Below, piece by piece: positions 6,887 to 15,580 of a DNA stretch of 64,000 nt. The position numbers were made by a program, and so were the translations under genes. The notes under the pieces were generated by a model. That model made no database searches. It was not told where the DNA came from and saw only the letters and a program-made list of their open reading frames with translations. The first letter of the stretch is position 1, and the number at the start of each line of letters is the position of its first letter. This DNA is from Phycicoccus avicenniae_A (GTDB lineage: Bacteria; Actinomycetota; Actinomycetes; Actinomycetales; Dermatophilaceae), in assembly GCF_050496545.1 (NCBI RefSeq), contig NZ_JBNVZV010000025.1:1-64000 (forward strand), in the 5' to 3' direction.

Positions 6887-8500
6887 GTGGCCGCCACGCC
6901 CGCCCCGACGGCGCCGACCCCCACGGGGCCGGCGCCGTCGTCGGCGTCCCGCAGCGCTCCCTCGCGCACGAGCGGTCCGGGCGGCACCGGCGGCCCCCCG
7001 GCGCTGCGCGCGGCCGCGCTGGTGGTCGCGCTCGTCTGCCTGCTCCCTCTGGCCGTCGTCCTCACGAAGGCCTTCGAGTCCGGTGCGGCCGAGGCGTTCT
7101 CGCTCGTGTGGCGGCCGCGGGTCGGTGAGCTCTTCCGCAACACGATGGCCCTCGTCGTGCTCACCGGCACGCTGTGCACCGTCCTCGGCGTCGGCGCGGC
7201 GTGGCTCGTCGAGCGCACCGCGCTCCCGGGGGCGGCGTTCTGGCGGGTGGCCTTCGTCGCCCCGCTCGCCGTCCCCGCCTTCGTCAACAGCTTCGCGTGG
7301 TCGGCCCTCGTGCCCGGCTTCGAGGGACTCGAGGGTGCGGTGGTCGTCACCACCCTCTCGTACTTCCCGTTCGTCTTCCTGCCCGTGGCCGCCCTCCTGC
7401 GTTCGGTGGACCCCGGGCTCGAGGAGGCCTCTCGCGCACTGGGGTACGGACCCTGGAGAACGGCCGTCCGCGTGGGCCTGGCGCAGGTCCGGCCGGCCCT
7501 CCTCGGCGGGGTGCTGCTCGTGTCGCTCCACCTCCTCGCGGAGTACGGTGCGCTCGAGATGCTCCGCTACCCCACCTTCACGACCGCCATCCTCGACCAG
7601 TTCGAGGTGGCGTTCGACAGCCGCGCCGGCAGCGTGCTCGCCAGCGTCCTCATGGCCCTGGCGGCGACGTTCCTGACCCTGGAGCTGCTGGCCCGCGGGC
7701 GCGCCCGGCACGTGCGGGTGGGCTCCGGCGCGGCCCGACGGGCCCCCCGGGCGCGGCTCGGTCGCTCGATGCCGCTGGCGCTGCTCGCCGTCGGCGCCCT
7801 CGCCGCCCTGGCCCTCGGGGTGCCGGCGTGGAGCATCGGCACCTGGCTGTCGCGCGGCAGCGAGGCGATGACGTCCACCGACCTCGGCCGGCCGCTGTGG
7901 TCCACCGTCGGCCTCGGGCTCGTCGCCGCCCTCGTGACCACGGCGGCCACGCTGCCCGCGGCGTGGCTCGTCGCGCGCAGCCACTCGCGCGTGGCCGTCG
8001 CCCTCGAGCGGGTCACCTACCTCGCCAGCTCCCTGCCGGGCGTGGTGGTGGCGCTGGCGCTCATCACCCTCACCATCGGGGTGGCGCGGCCGCTGTACCA
8101 GACGACGTTCGCGCTCGTCCTCGCCTACGTCGTGCTCTTCATCCCGCGGGCGATGGTGGCCACCCGGTCCGCGGTCTCGGCCGTCCCCCCCGAGCTCACG
8201 GACGCCGCCCGCGCCCTCGGCGACCCGCCGATGCGCGCCTTCCTGCGCGTCCAGGTGCCGCTCATGCTGCGCGGCACGCTCGCCGGCACCGCGCTGGTCT
8301 TCGTCGCGGTCTCCACCGAGCTCACCGCCACGCTGCTGCTGGCCCCGACGGGAACCGAGACCCTGGCGACCGCGTTCTGGGACGCGAGCGCCTCGCTCGA
8401 CTACGCCGCGGCCGCTCCCTACGCCGCAGCGCTCGTCGCCCTGTCCGCCCCGCTCACCTACCTGCTGCTCCGCGGCACCACCGAGGAGGCCCGCCCGTGA
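6887..8500 (+). CDS. ferric-iron ABC transporter permease (fused two-unit)
   Basis: The 537-residue membrane protein consists of two binding-protein-dependent permease units in one chain, as in FbpB/SfuB. It has about 12 hydrophobic segments and two EAA-like loops, EASRALGYGPWRTAV in the first half and DAARALGDPPMRAFL in the second, which contact the ATPase. The GTG start follows the stop of the binding-protein gene without a gap, so translation is probably coupled. A proline/serine-rich cytoplasmic N-terminus of about 40 residues precedes the first helix. It should form the channel through which the bound lipoprotein passes iron into the cytoplasm. Confidence 0.88.
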   Translation: MAATPAPTAPTPTGPAPSSASRSAPSRTSGPGGTGGPPALRAAALVVALVCLLPLAVVLTKAFESGAAEAFSLVWRPRVGELFRNTMALVVLTGTLCTVLGVGAAWLVERTALPGAAFWRVAFVAPLAVPAFVNSFAWSALVPGFEGLEGAVVVTTLSYFPFVFLPVAALLRSVDPGLEEASRALGYGPWRTAVRVGLAQVRPALLGGVLLVSLHLLAEYGALEMLRYPTFTTAILDQFEVAFDSRAGSVLASVLMALAATFLTLELLARGRARHVRVGSGAARRAPRARLGRSMPLALLAVGALAALALGVPAWSIGTWLSRGSEAMTSTDLGRPLWSTVGLGLVAALVTTAATLPAAWLVARSHSRVAVALERVTYLASSLPGVVVALALITLTIGVARPLYQTTFALVLAYVVLFIPRAMVATRSAVSAVPPELTDAARALGDPPMRAFLRVQVPLMLRGTLAGTALVFVAVSTELTATLLLAPTGTETLATAFWDASASLDYAAAAPYAAALVALSAPLTYLLLRGTTEEARP

Positions 8501-9543
8501 GGACCCTCGAGCTCCGTGACGTCAGCGCGTCGCACCCCCGCACCCCGGTGCTCCACGGGATCGACCTCACCGTGGCCTCGGGCTCGACCACCGCGGTGCT
8601 CGGGCCCTCGGGCTGCGGCAAGACGACGCTGCTGCGGGTCGTCGCCGGCTTCATGCGCCCGGAGACGGGCACGGTGCGCGTCGGCGACGAGGTCGTCGCC
8701 GGGCCGGGCACGTGGGTGCCGCCGGAGCGCCGCGGGTTCGGGTACGTCGCGCAGGAGGGCAACCTCTTCCCGCACCTCGACATCGCGGCGAACGTCGCCT
8801 ACGGCCTGCCGCGACGCGACCGGCGGGACCGCGGGCGCGTCGCCGAGCTCCTCGAGCTCGTGGGCCTGCCCGCCGACCTCGCCGGCCGCCGCCCGGACCA
8901 GCTCTCCGGCGGCCAGCAGCAGCGGGTCGCGCTGGCCCGGGCGCTGGCCCGGCGCCCGCGCATCGTGCTCCTCGACGAGCCCTTCTCCGCCCTCGACCCC
9001 GAGCTGCGGGTCGCCACCCGTGAGGCGGTCGCGGTGGCGCTGCGGCACGAGCAGGCCACCGTCGTCCTCGTCACCCACGACCAGGCCGAGGCCCTCTCCT
9101 TCGCCGACCAGGTCGCGATCATGCACGCCGGCCGGTTCGTCCAGGTCGGCTCGCCCGCCGACGTGTACCGCTCCCCCACCGACCGCCGCTCGGCGACCTC
9201 GCTCGGCGAGGCCTGCTTCCTGCCCGGCGAGCTCGCGGACGGGGTCGTCACCTGTGCCCTCGGCGCGCTGCCCGTGCCCGGGGCCGTAGGGGCCGGTCGC
9301 TGCGAGGTGCTGCTGCGGCCCGAGCAGCTGCGGCTCGTGGCCGGGACGGGTGGCGGCCCGCGCGCCGAGGTGATGCGCACCGAGTTCTTCGGCCACGACG
9401 CCCTCGTCGAGCTGCGCCTGCTCGACCGCTCCTCGCCCCTCCTGCGCGCGCGGACGACGGGCACGGTCCCGCCCTCCGTGGGGACGACCGTGGAGGTCTC
9501 CGTCGACGGGTCGGCGCACGTCATGGACCTCGTCCCCTCCTAG
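8497..9543 (+). CDS. ferric-iron ABC transporter ATP-binding protein
   Basis: The 348-residue ATPase has Walker A GPSGCGKTT, the Q-loop QEGNLFPHLD, signature LSGGQQQR, Walker B IVLLDEPFSALD and the H-loop VTHDQAEA. Its C-terminal 110 or so residues form a TOBE-like regulatory domain (LLRPEQLRL), as in FbpC and other CUT1/ferric importers. The GTG start overlaps the permease stop by 4 nt. A longer open frame reaching 1.3 kb further upstream is antisense-like filler inside the permease gene and is not used. It is the last gene of the iron-uptake operon; a strong hairpin follows 80 nt downstream. Confidence 0.9.
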   Translation: MRTLELRDVSASHPRTPVLHGIDLTVASGSTTAVLGPSGCGKTTLLRVVAGFMRPETGTVRVGDEVVAGPGTWVPPERRGFGYVAQEGNLFPHLDIAANVAYGLPRRDRRDRGRVAELLELVGLPADLAGRRPDQLSGGQQQRVALARALARRPRIVLLDEPFSALDPELRVATREAVAVALRHEQATVVLVTHDQAEALSFADQVAIMHAGRFVQVGSPADVYRSPTDRRSATSLGEACFLPGELADGVVTCALGALPVPGAVGAGRCEVLLRPEQLRLVAGTGGGPRAEVMRTEFFGHDALVELRLLDRSSPLLRARTTGTVPPSVGTTVEVSVDGSAHVMDLVPS

Positions 9544-9624
9544 CCCGTCCCAAGGTCAGGGTGCGTGGATGGCCCACGACGACCCGACCGTCCGGGTCAC
9601 CGCCGTCCTCCGCCGAGGTCCTCC

Positions 9625-9664
9625 GGGGTTCGGTACCCCCCACAAATGAGGGGTGCCGGACCCC
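9625..9664 (+). terminator. 15-bp stem hairpin after the iron operon
   Basis: GGGGTTCGGTACCCC and GGGGTGCCGGACCCC pair over 15 positions, including two G-U pairs, with a 10-nt loop. There is no T-tract, as is usual for terminators in high-GC actinomycetes. It lies between the iron operon and the SARP gene and most likely ends the operon; control of the SARP leader is an alternative. Confidence 0.65.
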
Positions 9665-9712
9665 GCCACGTGTGGCTACCGGCGGATCACCGACGACTCC
9701 ACACTCGGTCCA

Positions 9713-9738
9713 GGCCACCGTCGCAGGGGACGGTGGCC
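9713..9738 (+). promoter_or_regulatory. 10-bp inverted repeat ahead of the SARP gene
   Basis: GGCCACCGTC and GACGGTGGCC are perfect inverted arms around a 6-nt loop, ending 26 nt before the SARP start codon. In the transcript this would be a stable hairpin close to the ribosome-binding region; as DNA it could be an operator. Confidence 0.45.
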
Positions 9739-9764
9739 GGAGCCACAGCAGGGGTAGTTGAGCC

Positions 9765-10664
9765 ATGGACAGGATCAGGATCTTCGGCGCCACCACGGTC
9801 GTCGTCGACGGGCACGAGGTACACGGACCGGCGCTGGGAGGTGCCAAGCCGCGGCAGGTCCTCGAGGTGCTGGCCCTCGCGGACGGAGCACCCGTCACGA
9901 AGGACCGCCTCGTCGAGATGCTCTGGGAGGGTGCCGCCCCCGGCTCGGCGGTGGCCACCCTCGAGAGCTACGTGTGCGTGCTGCGGCGCGCCATCGGAGG
10001 CGGCCGGCCGGGCCGCGACTCCGTCGTGCAGACCACGTCGGCCGGCTACCGGCTCGACACCACCCGCATCTCCACCGACCTCGCCGCCTGCCGCGCGCTC
10101 CTGGCCACGGCGGCCTCCGCGGCCCCGGCCGACGCGATCGCTCTGGTGCGGGCGGCCCTCGAGCTGTCGGACCAGCCGCTCCTCCCGGCCGAGGCCCGTG
10201 CGGCCTGGGCCGACCGTGAGCGTGACGTCCTGGCGCACCAGCTGGTCGCCGCGTGCACGTCCGCCGCGCGCCACGCGGTGGCCGTCGGCGACGTCGCCGC
10301 CGCCGTCGAGCTGTCGGCGCGGGCCACCGGCCTGGACCCCCTCGACGAGGCCGCCGTCCGGGTCCGGATGACCGCCCTGGACGCCGCCGGCCGGCGCGCC
10401 GAGGCGCTGCGGTGCTACCTCGCGCTGCGGGCCCGCCTCGTCGACGAGCTCGGGGTCGAGCCCAGCGCGGCCACGCGCGACACCTACGTCGGGCTGCTCG
10501 TCGCGACCGACGAGCGCCGACGCTCCGAGCGTCCCTCGCGCACCGAGGTGACCGGGCTGCTGGACCTCCTCCGCGACACCCTGAGCCGGGTGCCGGGGCT
10601 GGACACCGCGCCGGTCGACCACGCGCTCGCGGGCGTCGCGACCCAGGCGTTGAGCCTGCTCTGA
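9765..10664 (+). CDS. SARP-type (AfsR/DnrI-like) transcriptional regulator
   Basis: The 299-residue protein has the small SARP layout: an N-terminal winged-helix OmpR-like DNA-binding domain (about 1-95, with LGGAKPRQVLEVLAL, LVEMLWEG and SYVCVLRRAIGG) followed by a bacterial transcriptional activation domain (about 98-245, ending LVDELGVEPSAATRDTYVGL). No NB-ARC ATPase domain is present, so it is the size of DnrI or ActII-ORF4 rather than AfsR. SARPs activate by binding direct heptamer repeats near the -35. It sits 68 nt ahead of a two-component gene pair and may control the oxidase/copper genes downstream. No secondary-metabolite cluster is visible nearby, so its target is an inference. Confidence 0.85.
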   Translation: MDRIRIFGATTVVVDGHEVHGPALGGAKPRQVLEVLALADGAPVTKDRLVEMLWEGAAPGSAVATLESYVCVLRRAIGGGRPGRDSVVQTTSAGYRLDTTRISTDLAACRALLATAASAAPADAIALVRAALELSDQPLLPAEARAAWADRERDVLAHQLVAACTSAARHAVAVGDVAAAVELSARATGLDPLDEAAVRVRMTALDAAGRRAEALRCYLALRARLVDELGVEPSAATRDTYVGLLVATDERRRSERPSRTEVTGLLDLLRDTLSRVPGLDTAPVDHALAGVATQALSLL

Positions 10665-10732
10665 CACCTTCAGGTCACCACCTGTCCTTCAATTCTCATG
10701 ACAGGGAGGCCTCCCGGCCCCACACTGACCCT

Positions 10733-11428
10733 GTGAGCGACAGGGCGCCCACGGCCGCACCAGAGCCCCGCGGCGACACCGATGGTGTTCGCCGCGTCCT
10801 CGTGGTGGACGACCACCGGACCTTCACCGACCTGCTCGGCCGCGCGATCGCCGCCGAGCCCGACCTGGCATGGGTCGGTGCGGCCCACACCGTCGAGGAC
10901 GCCCTCCACCAGACCCGCGCCCTCGCGCCGCACGCCGTCGTGATGGACGTGCAGGTCGGCCCGGGCGACGGGCTGGAGGCCACCCGCTCCCTCGTCACCG
11001 AGCACCCGGACCTGCGGGTCGTCGTCCTCACCGCCTTCGCGACGCAGTCCTTGATGCACCGGGCCGTCGACGTCGGGGCCCACGCCCTCCTCCCCAAGGA
11101 CGGCGGGCTCGACGACCTCCTCGCGGCGCTGCGCGAGGACGGCCGCGACGGCTTCCAGGTGCACCCGACGCTGCTGCGCCGCCTCCTCGACCGGCCGGCG
11201 GCCGCCGCTTCGTCCGAGCCGCCCGTGCACCTCACCGGCCGGGAGAGCGAGGTGCTGCACCTCCTCGCGGCGGGGCTGGACCCCTCCTCCATCGCCAAGC
11301 GGCTCGGCATCTCGCGGCACACCTCCCGCGGGTACGTCGCGGCGCTGCTCGGCAAGCTCGACGCCCACACGCAGCTCGAGGCCGTGGCCGTGGCCCGGCG
11401 CAAGGGGCTGCTGCATGAGCACCAGTGA
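10733..11428 (+). CDS. NarL/LuxR-family response regulator
   Basis: The 231-residue regulator has a receiver domain (RVLVVDDH, phospho-acceptor Asp72 in VVMDVQV, and Lys in LLPKDGG) and a C-terminal LuxR helix-turn-helix (LTGRESEVLHLLAAGL, IAKRLGISRHTSRGYV). About 20 unstructured residues precede the receiver. The GTG start is set by the good receiver N-terminus. Its last 14 nt overlap the start of the histidine kinase gene, so the two form a matched two-component pair. Its place between a SARP and an oxidase operon suggests that it feeds a signal into those genes. Confidence 0.87.
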   Translation: MSDRAPTAAPEPRGDTDGVRRVLVVDDHRTFTDLLGRAIAAEPDLAWVGAAHTVEDALHQTRALAPHAVVMDVQVGPGDGLEATRSLVTEHPDLRVVVLTAFATQSLMHRAVDVGAHALLPKDGGLDDLLAALREDGRDGFQVHPTLLRRLLDRPAAAASSEPPVHLTGRESEVLHLLAAGLDPSSIAKRLGISRHTSRGYVAALLGKLDAHTQLEAVAVARRKGLLHEHQ

Positions 11429-12791
11429 CGCACTGACCCCGACCCCGCCGAGCCGGGTCATCGTCCGGACCGCCCTGCGGCACTTCGTGATCCTCAGCGT
11501 CATCACCCTCGTCGTGCTCGGCGCGGGTGCCTACCTCGTCTGCCGACGGGTGGCGCAGGACGCGGCGCTCATGGGGGCGATGGTCCGGGCCGAGACCCTC
11601 GCCGACTCCGTCGCCGCCCCCCTCGTGGACAGCGAGATCCGCGACGCCGAGCCCGCGTCGCTGGCCCGGCTCGACGCGGTCATGCGGCACAACATGGAGA
11701 CCGGCTCGATCGCGCACGTCAAGCTGTGGTCCGACCAGGGCCGACTCCTGTGGTCCGACGAGGCGGCGCTCATCGGGAGGACCTTCGAGCTCGACCCCGA
11801 GGACGTCGAGCTGTTCACCACGCAGCGCACGACGGCCGAGCTCTCCCCGCTCGACAAGCCGGAGAACGTCGCCGAGCAGGCCGACGAGGAGCTCCTCGAG
11901 GTCTACTCCGGGACCGAGGACGCCGACGGCGTGCCGCTGCTCTTCGAGGCGTACTACTCGACCGCCGCCATGCGCGAGCAGGAGCGCCGCATCATGCTCG
12001 CCATCCTGCCCGTCGCGCTCGGCGGGCTGCTGCTCTTCCAGGCCGCCATCCTCCCCCTGGCGCTCTCGCTGGCCCGCCGCGTCGAACGCGGCGAGCAGCA
12101 GCGCAGCCGGTTGCTGCGCCAGACCGTCCTCACGACCCACCGCGAGCGCCTGCGCATCGCGCGCGACCTGCACGACGGCGTCGTCCAGGACCTCGCGGGT
12201 CTGCGGTACGCCCTGCCACTCGTCGCGACGCACCTGCCGGACGGACCCGAGGCGGCCTCGGCCCGGGACACGCTCGAGCAGTCCCGCGAGATCCTCGGCC
12301 GGGACGTGGAGGCCCTGCGCTCGCTGCTCGTCGACATCCACCCGCCCGGCCTCGCCGGCGCCGCCTTCCGCGACGCCGTCGAGGACCTCGCCGAGCGCAC
12401 CCGCCGCGCGGGTCCGGAGGTCGACGTCAGCATGCCGGGGCAGCCCGAGTGGTCCATCGAGGTGGCGCGGGTCTGCTACCGGGTCATCCAGGAGGCGCTG
12501 CGCAACGTCGCCACGCACTCCGGCGCCGCGCACGCCTGGGTCGAGGTCGTCCGCGACGGCCCGGTGGTGCGGGCGATCGTCAGCGACGACGGCCGGGGGC
12601 TGCCCGAGGCCTCGGCGGAGGAGGGCGTCGACGCGCTCCCGGCGCGCCCTCCGGCCGAGGGCCACGTCGGGCTCCGCCTGCTGCGCGACCACCTCGAGGA
12701 TCTGGGCGGTTCCCTAGAGGTCGGTCCACGGCCCGGCGGCGGTACGCTGCTGGAAGCCAGGGTCCCTGTCGACCTCCTCGGGAGCGGATAA
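11415..12791 (+). CDS. NarX/DesK-type sensor histidine kinase
   Basis: The 458-residue kinase has a membrane helix at about 28-47, an extracytoplasmic sensor segment of some 145 residues, and a second helix at about 193-213. The HisKA_3 domain follows with the phospho-acceptor His253 in RIARDLHDG, then a HATPase domain with the N-box VIQEALRNVATHS and the G-box SDDGRGLP. The sensor loop is rich in acidic residues and has no recognisable domain; its ligand is unknown. It overlaps the response regulator gene by 14 nt, and a lone receiver protein follows 75 nt downstream, which could act as a second target or phosphate sink. Confidence 0.87.
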   Translation: MSTSDALTPTPPSRVIVRTALRHFVILSVITLVVLGAGAYLVCRRVAQDAALMGAMVRAETLADSVAAPLVDSEIRDAEPASLARLDAVMRHNMETGSIAHVKLWSDQGRLLWSDEAALIGRTFELDPEDVELFTTQRTTAELSPLDKPENVAEQADEELLEVYSGTEDADGVPLLFEAYYSTAAMREQERRIMLAILPVALGGLLLFQAAILPLALSLARRVERGEQQRSRLLRQTVLTTHRERLRIARDLHDGVVQDLAGLRYALPLVATHLPDGPEAASARDTLEQSREILGRDVEALRSLLVDIHPPGLAGAAFRDAVEDLAERTRRAGPEVDVSMPGQPEWSIEVARVCYRVIQEALRNVATHSGAAHAWVEVVRDGPVVRAIVSDDGRGLPEASAEEGVDALPARPPAEGHVGLRLLRDHLEDLGGSLEVGPRPGGGTLLEARVPVDLLGSG

Positions 12792-12866
12792 CCCCGAAGG
12801 TTTCCCCAAGTCCCCGGCCGCAGAATCGGTTCCAGCACGTCCCCCTGTCCCTGTCCTGGAGGACCG

Positions 12867-13271
12867 ATGATCCGCATGGTCCTGGCCGACGACCACGACG
12901 CGATCCACCTCGGTGTGGGTGCGCTCGTGGAGACCGAGCCCGACCTCGAGCTGGTGGCCACCGCGACCACCGGCGAGGCCGCCGTGCAGCTCGTCGCGAG
13001 CCACCACCCCGACGTCGTGCTCCTGGACCTCTCCATGCCGGGCCGGGGCGGCCTGTGGGCCCTCGGGGAGATCCGGCGCAGCCGCCCCCGCACCGGTCTC
13101 GTCGTCCTGACCAGCGACGGCCGGGTGGCCACCCAGCGCGCCGCCCTCGAGGCGGGGGCCGACGCCTTCGTCCGCAAGGACGGTCCCGTCGAGGACGTCA
13201 TCCGGGCCGTGCGCCAGGTGTTCTCGGCCCCAAGGCAACCCCAAGGCCGGCGTCGCATCCTGAACCCGTGA
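12867..13271 (+). CDS. stand-alone receiver-domain protein
   Basis: The 134-residue protein is almost only a receiver domain: MIRMVLADDHD at the start, acceptor Asp54 in VVLLDLSMPG, Thr/Ser in VVLTSD and Lys in FVRKDGP. No DNA-binding domain follows; the chain ends in a basic tail RQPQGRRRILNP where a LuxR domain would normally be joined. A GGAGG ribosome-binding site lies upstream. It directly follows the histidine kinase gene and precedes the multicopper oxidase gene. It may be a phosphate sink, a protein-protein regulator, or a former NarL-type regulator that lost its HTH. Confidence 0.8.
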   Translation: MIRMVLADDHDAIHLGVGALVETEPDLELVATATTGEAAVQLVASHHPDVVLLDLSMPGRGGLWALGEIRRSRPRTGLVVLTSDGRVATQRAALEAGADAFVRKDGPVEDVIRAVRQVFSAPRQPQGRRRILNP

Positions 13272-13285
13272 GGCCGTCCGGCCTC
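13270..13285 (+). terminator. short inverted repeat after the receiver gene
   Basis: GAGGCCG-TC-CGGCCTC is a 7-bp inverted repeat overlapping the stop of the receiver gene and ending 34 nt before the multicopper oxidase. It may weakly separate the regulatory genes from the oxidase operon. Confidence 0.35.
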
Positions 13286-13319
13286 GCCTCAGGAATCGTG
13301 GCAAGGCAGGGGACGATCC

Positions 13320-15026
13320 ATGGGACTCACGCGTCGTGATGCGCTGAAGCTCGGTGTTGCAGGAGGAGCGCTCGCTGCGCTCCCGCTCGAACGGTCGGTG
13401 TTCGGCGCCACGGTGGTGAACCGGATGCCGGCGAGCAAGATGGCCAAGCCGTTCACCCTCCCGTTCAGGGTCCCGCCGGTGCTCGCATCGACGGGGACCG
13501 AGGACGTGACGACGGGTGACGGGGTGATCCGCACCTACACCCGCTACGACGTCGCACAGACCTTCTCGATCGCGTCGATCATGCCGGGCTACAAGACCCC
13601 GATCTTCGGGTACAACGGCATCACCCCCGGGCCGACCATCGTCGCCCGGCGCGGCGAGCCGATCGTCGTCAACCAGACCAACCGGCTGCACCAGCCGCCG
13701 GCCGGCGCGCCGAACGCGAAGGTGCCCGCCAAGTACTCGGACGACCCGATGGACCGGTGGACCTCCACCCACCTGCACGGCTCGGCCTCGCTCCCCCAGT
13801 ACGACGGCTACGCCTCCGACGTCACCCTCCCCGGGCTGCGGAAGCGGTACATCTACCCGAACTCGCAGGACGCCCGCACCCTCTGGTACCACGACCACGG
13901 CGTGCACCACACGTCCCAGAACGCGTACAACGGGCTCGCCGGCATGTACATCCTCCACGACGACGTGGAGACCGGCCTCGGCATCCCCCAGGGCGCCTAC
14001 GACGTGCCGGTCATCGTCAAGGACGCGATGCTCGACACGAGCGGCGGCCTCATCTACGACGACAACGGCGAGTCGGGCGTGTACGGCGACATCGTCCTCG
14101 TCAACGGGGTGCCGTGGCCGGCGATGCAGGTCGAGCCGCGCAAGTACCGGTTCCGCATCCTCAACGCCTCCGTCTCACGCTCGTACGAGTGGCAGCTGCA
14201 CGACGGCACCAGCGCCGTCCCGATGACGGTCATCGGCACCGACGCCGGCCTCATGCCGCAGCCCCAGGTCGTCTCCAAGCTCCGGCACGGCATGGCCGAA
14301 CGCTACGAGGTGATCATCGACTTCGCGCCCTACGCGCAGAAGCCCGGTCAGGCAGCGGCCAAGCTGACGCTCAACAACATCCCGCCGAAGAACAACGTCG
14401 CCTACGCGAGCGTGAAGTACGCGATGCAGTTCGTCGTCGGTCCCGAGAGCTCGATCCAGAGCACCGAGAACAACTCCATCCCGACGCTGTGGAACTCGGC
14501 GATCGAGATGCCGGAGTGCATGACCTGGACCGAGCAGGGCCTGCTCGCCCAGGGCGTGACGCAGCGCCGGTTCGCCTTCGTCCGCACGAACGGCCACTGG
14601 ACGATCAACGGCGAGACGTGGCAGAACGTGGTCGACAGCAACTACACGCACTGCATGGCCGAGATGGACCTCGGTGCGGTGGAGATCTGGGAGCTCGCGA
14701 ACACCTCGGGTGGCTGGTTCCACCCGGTGCACATCCACCTCGTCGACTTCCAGGTGCTCTCCCGCAACGGCAAGGCCTCGCTGGTGCGCCCCTTCGAGAA
14801 GGGCGCCAAGGACGTCGTCTACGTCGGCGAGAACGAGACCGTGCGCGTGGCGATGCGCTTCGCCGGCCCCTCCGCCGGCGAGGGCTGGGCGGCCCCCCGC
14901 GGCCGCTACATGATGCACTGCCACAACCTGGTCCACGAGGACCACGACATGATGATGCAGTTCAGCGTGGGCGACCCCGACCACGACCCCGAGTGCGACC
15001 CCATCACGGGCGACCCGGCCTGGTGA
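13320..15026 (+). CDS. Tat-exported multicopper oxidase (CotA/bilirubin-oxidase type)
   Basis: The 568-residue oxidase has a twin-arginine leader (LTRRDALKLG, Arg5-Arg6). All four copper-binding motifs are present: HLHG, YHDHGVHH, HPVHIHLVD and HCHNLVHEDHDMM. The last gives the type-1 His-Cys-His and an axial Met, most like CotA and bilirubin oxidases. Such enzymes oxidise phenols, bilirubin, Mn(II) or metals and reduce O2 to water outside the membrane. A receiver gene precedes it, and the signal peptidase gene overlaps its stop by 4 nt, so the oxidase, peptidase, CopC and CopD are probably made together. Export in folded form would require copper outside or in the cytoplasm before export; CopC/CopD could serve that need. 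The substrate is unknown. Confidence 0.9.
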   Translation: MGLTRRDALKLGVAGGALAALPLERSVFGATVVNRMPASKMAKPFTLPFRVPPVLASTGTEDVTTGDGVIRTYTRYDVAQTFSIASIMPGYKTPIFGYNGITPGPTIVARRGEPIVVNQTNRLHQPPAGAPNAKVPAKYSDDPMDRWTSTHLHGSASLPQYDGYASDVTLPGLRKRYIYPNSQDARTLWYHDHGVHHTSQNAYNGLAGMYILHDDVETGLGIPQGAYDVPVIVKDAMLDTSGGLIYDDNGESGVYGDIVLVNGVPWPAMQVEPRKYRFRILNASVSRSYEWQLHDGTSAVPMTVIGTDAGLMPQPQVVSKLRHGMAERYEVIIDFAPYAQKPGQAAAKLTLNNIPPKNNVAYASVKYAMQFVVGPESSIQSTENNSIPTLWNSAIEMPECMTWTEQGLLAQGVTQRRFAFVRTNGHWTINGETWQNVVDSNYTHCMAEMDLGAVEIWELANTSGGWFHPVHIHLVDFQVLSRNGKASLVRPFEKGAKDVVYVGENETVRVAMRFAGPSAGEGWAAPRGRYMMHCHNLVHEDHDMMMQFSVGDPDHDPECDPITGDPAW

Positions 15027-15580
15027 CGGCGGTGACCCTCACCGCCCCACCGGTCCGTGCCGCCGCCCCTCGCGTGCGGCGGCGCGGCCGGGTGGTGGAC
15101 ATCGTGCTCGTCGCGGCGCTCCTCCTCGTCGGTGTCCGGCTGTTCGTGCTCGAACCCGTCGAGGTGCCGAGCGGCAGCATGGCGCCGACGCTCGCCGCCG
15201 GCTCGCACGTGCTCGTCGACCACGTCGGCCCGCGCCTCACCGGCTACCACCGCGGAGACGTCGTCGTCCTCACCTCGCCCACCGACGGCACGCTGCTCGT
15301 CAAGCGGGTCGCGGGGGTCGCGGGTGACGACGTGTCGATCCTCGACGGCGTGCTGACCGTCGACGGCGTCGCGGTGCACGAGCCGTGGGTGGACCCCGGG
15401 GATGTCGACTCGGTCTACACCGAGATGGGTGTGGTGCCCGAGGGTCACGTCCTCGTCCTCGCCGACCACCGACAGGAGGCCCTGGACTCCCGCACCTTCG
15501 GGCCGGTGCGGCTGGCCGACCTCCAGGGCCGGGTGCTCGCCACGGTCTGGCCGCTCGACCGGGTCGGAGGGACGTCGTGA
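15023..15580 (+). CDS. signal peptidase I within the oxidase operon
   Basis: The 185-residue enzyme has one membrane helix (about 24-43) followed by the catalytic PSGSM motif with nucleophile Ser52, the general base Lys94 in LLVKRVAG, and the later YTEMGVVPEGHVLVLADH box, which has LADH where the family usually has GDN. It is a short type-I signal peptidase of the Lep/SipS class facing outward. The GTG start overlaps the oxidase stop by 4 nt and its own stop overlaps copC by 4 nt. This makes it look dedicated to the oxidase or CopC rather than a housekeeping LepB, although cutting of other exported proteins is possible. An in-frame GTG 9 nt later is an alternative start. Confidence 0.88.
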   Translation: MTAVTLTAPPVRAAAPRVRRRGRVVDIVLVAALLLVGVRLFVLEPVEVPSGSMAPTLAAGSHVLVDHVGPRLTGYHRGDVVVLTSPTDGTLLVKRVAGVAGDDVSILDGVLTVDGVAVHEPWVDPGDVDSVYTEMGVVPEGHVLVLADHRQEALDSRTFGPVRLADLQGRVLATVWPLDRVGGTS

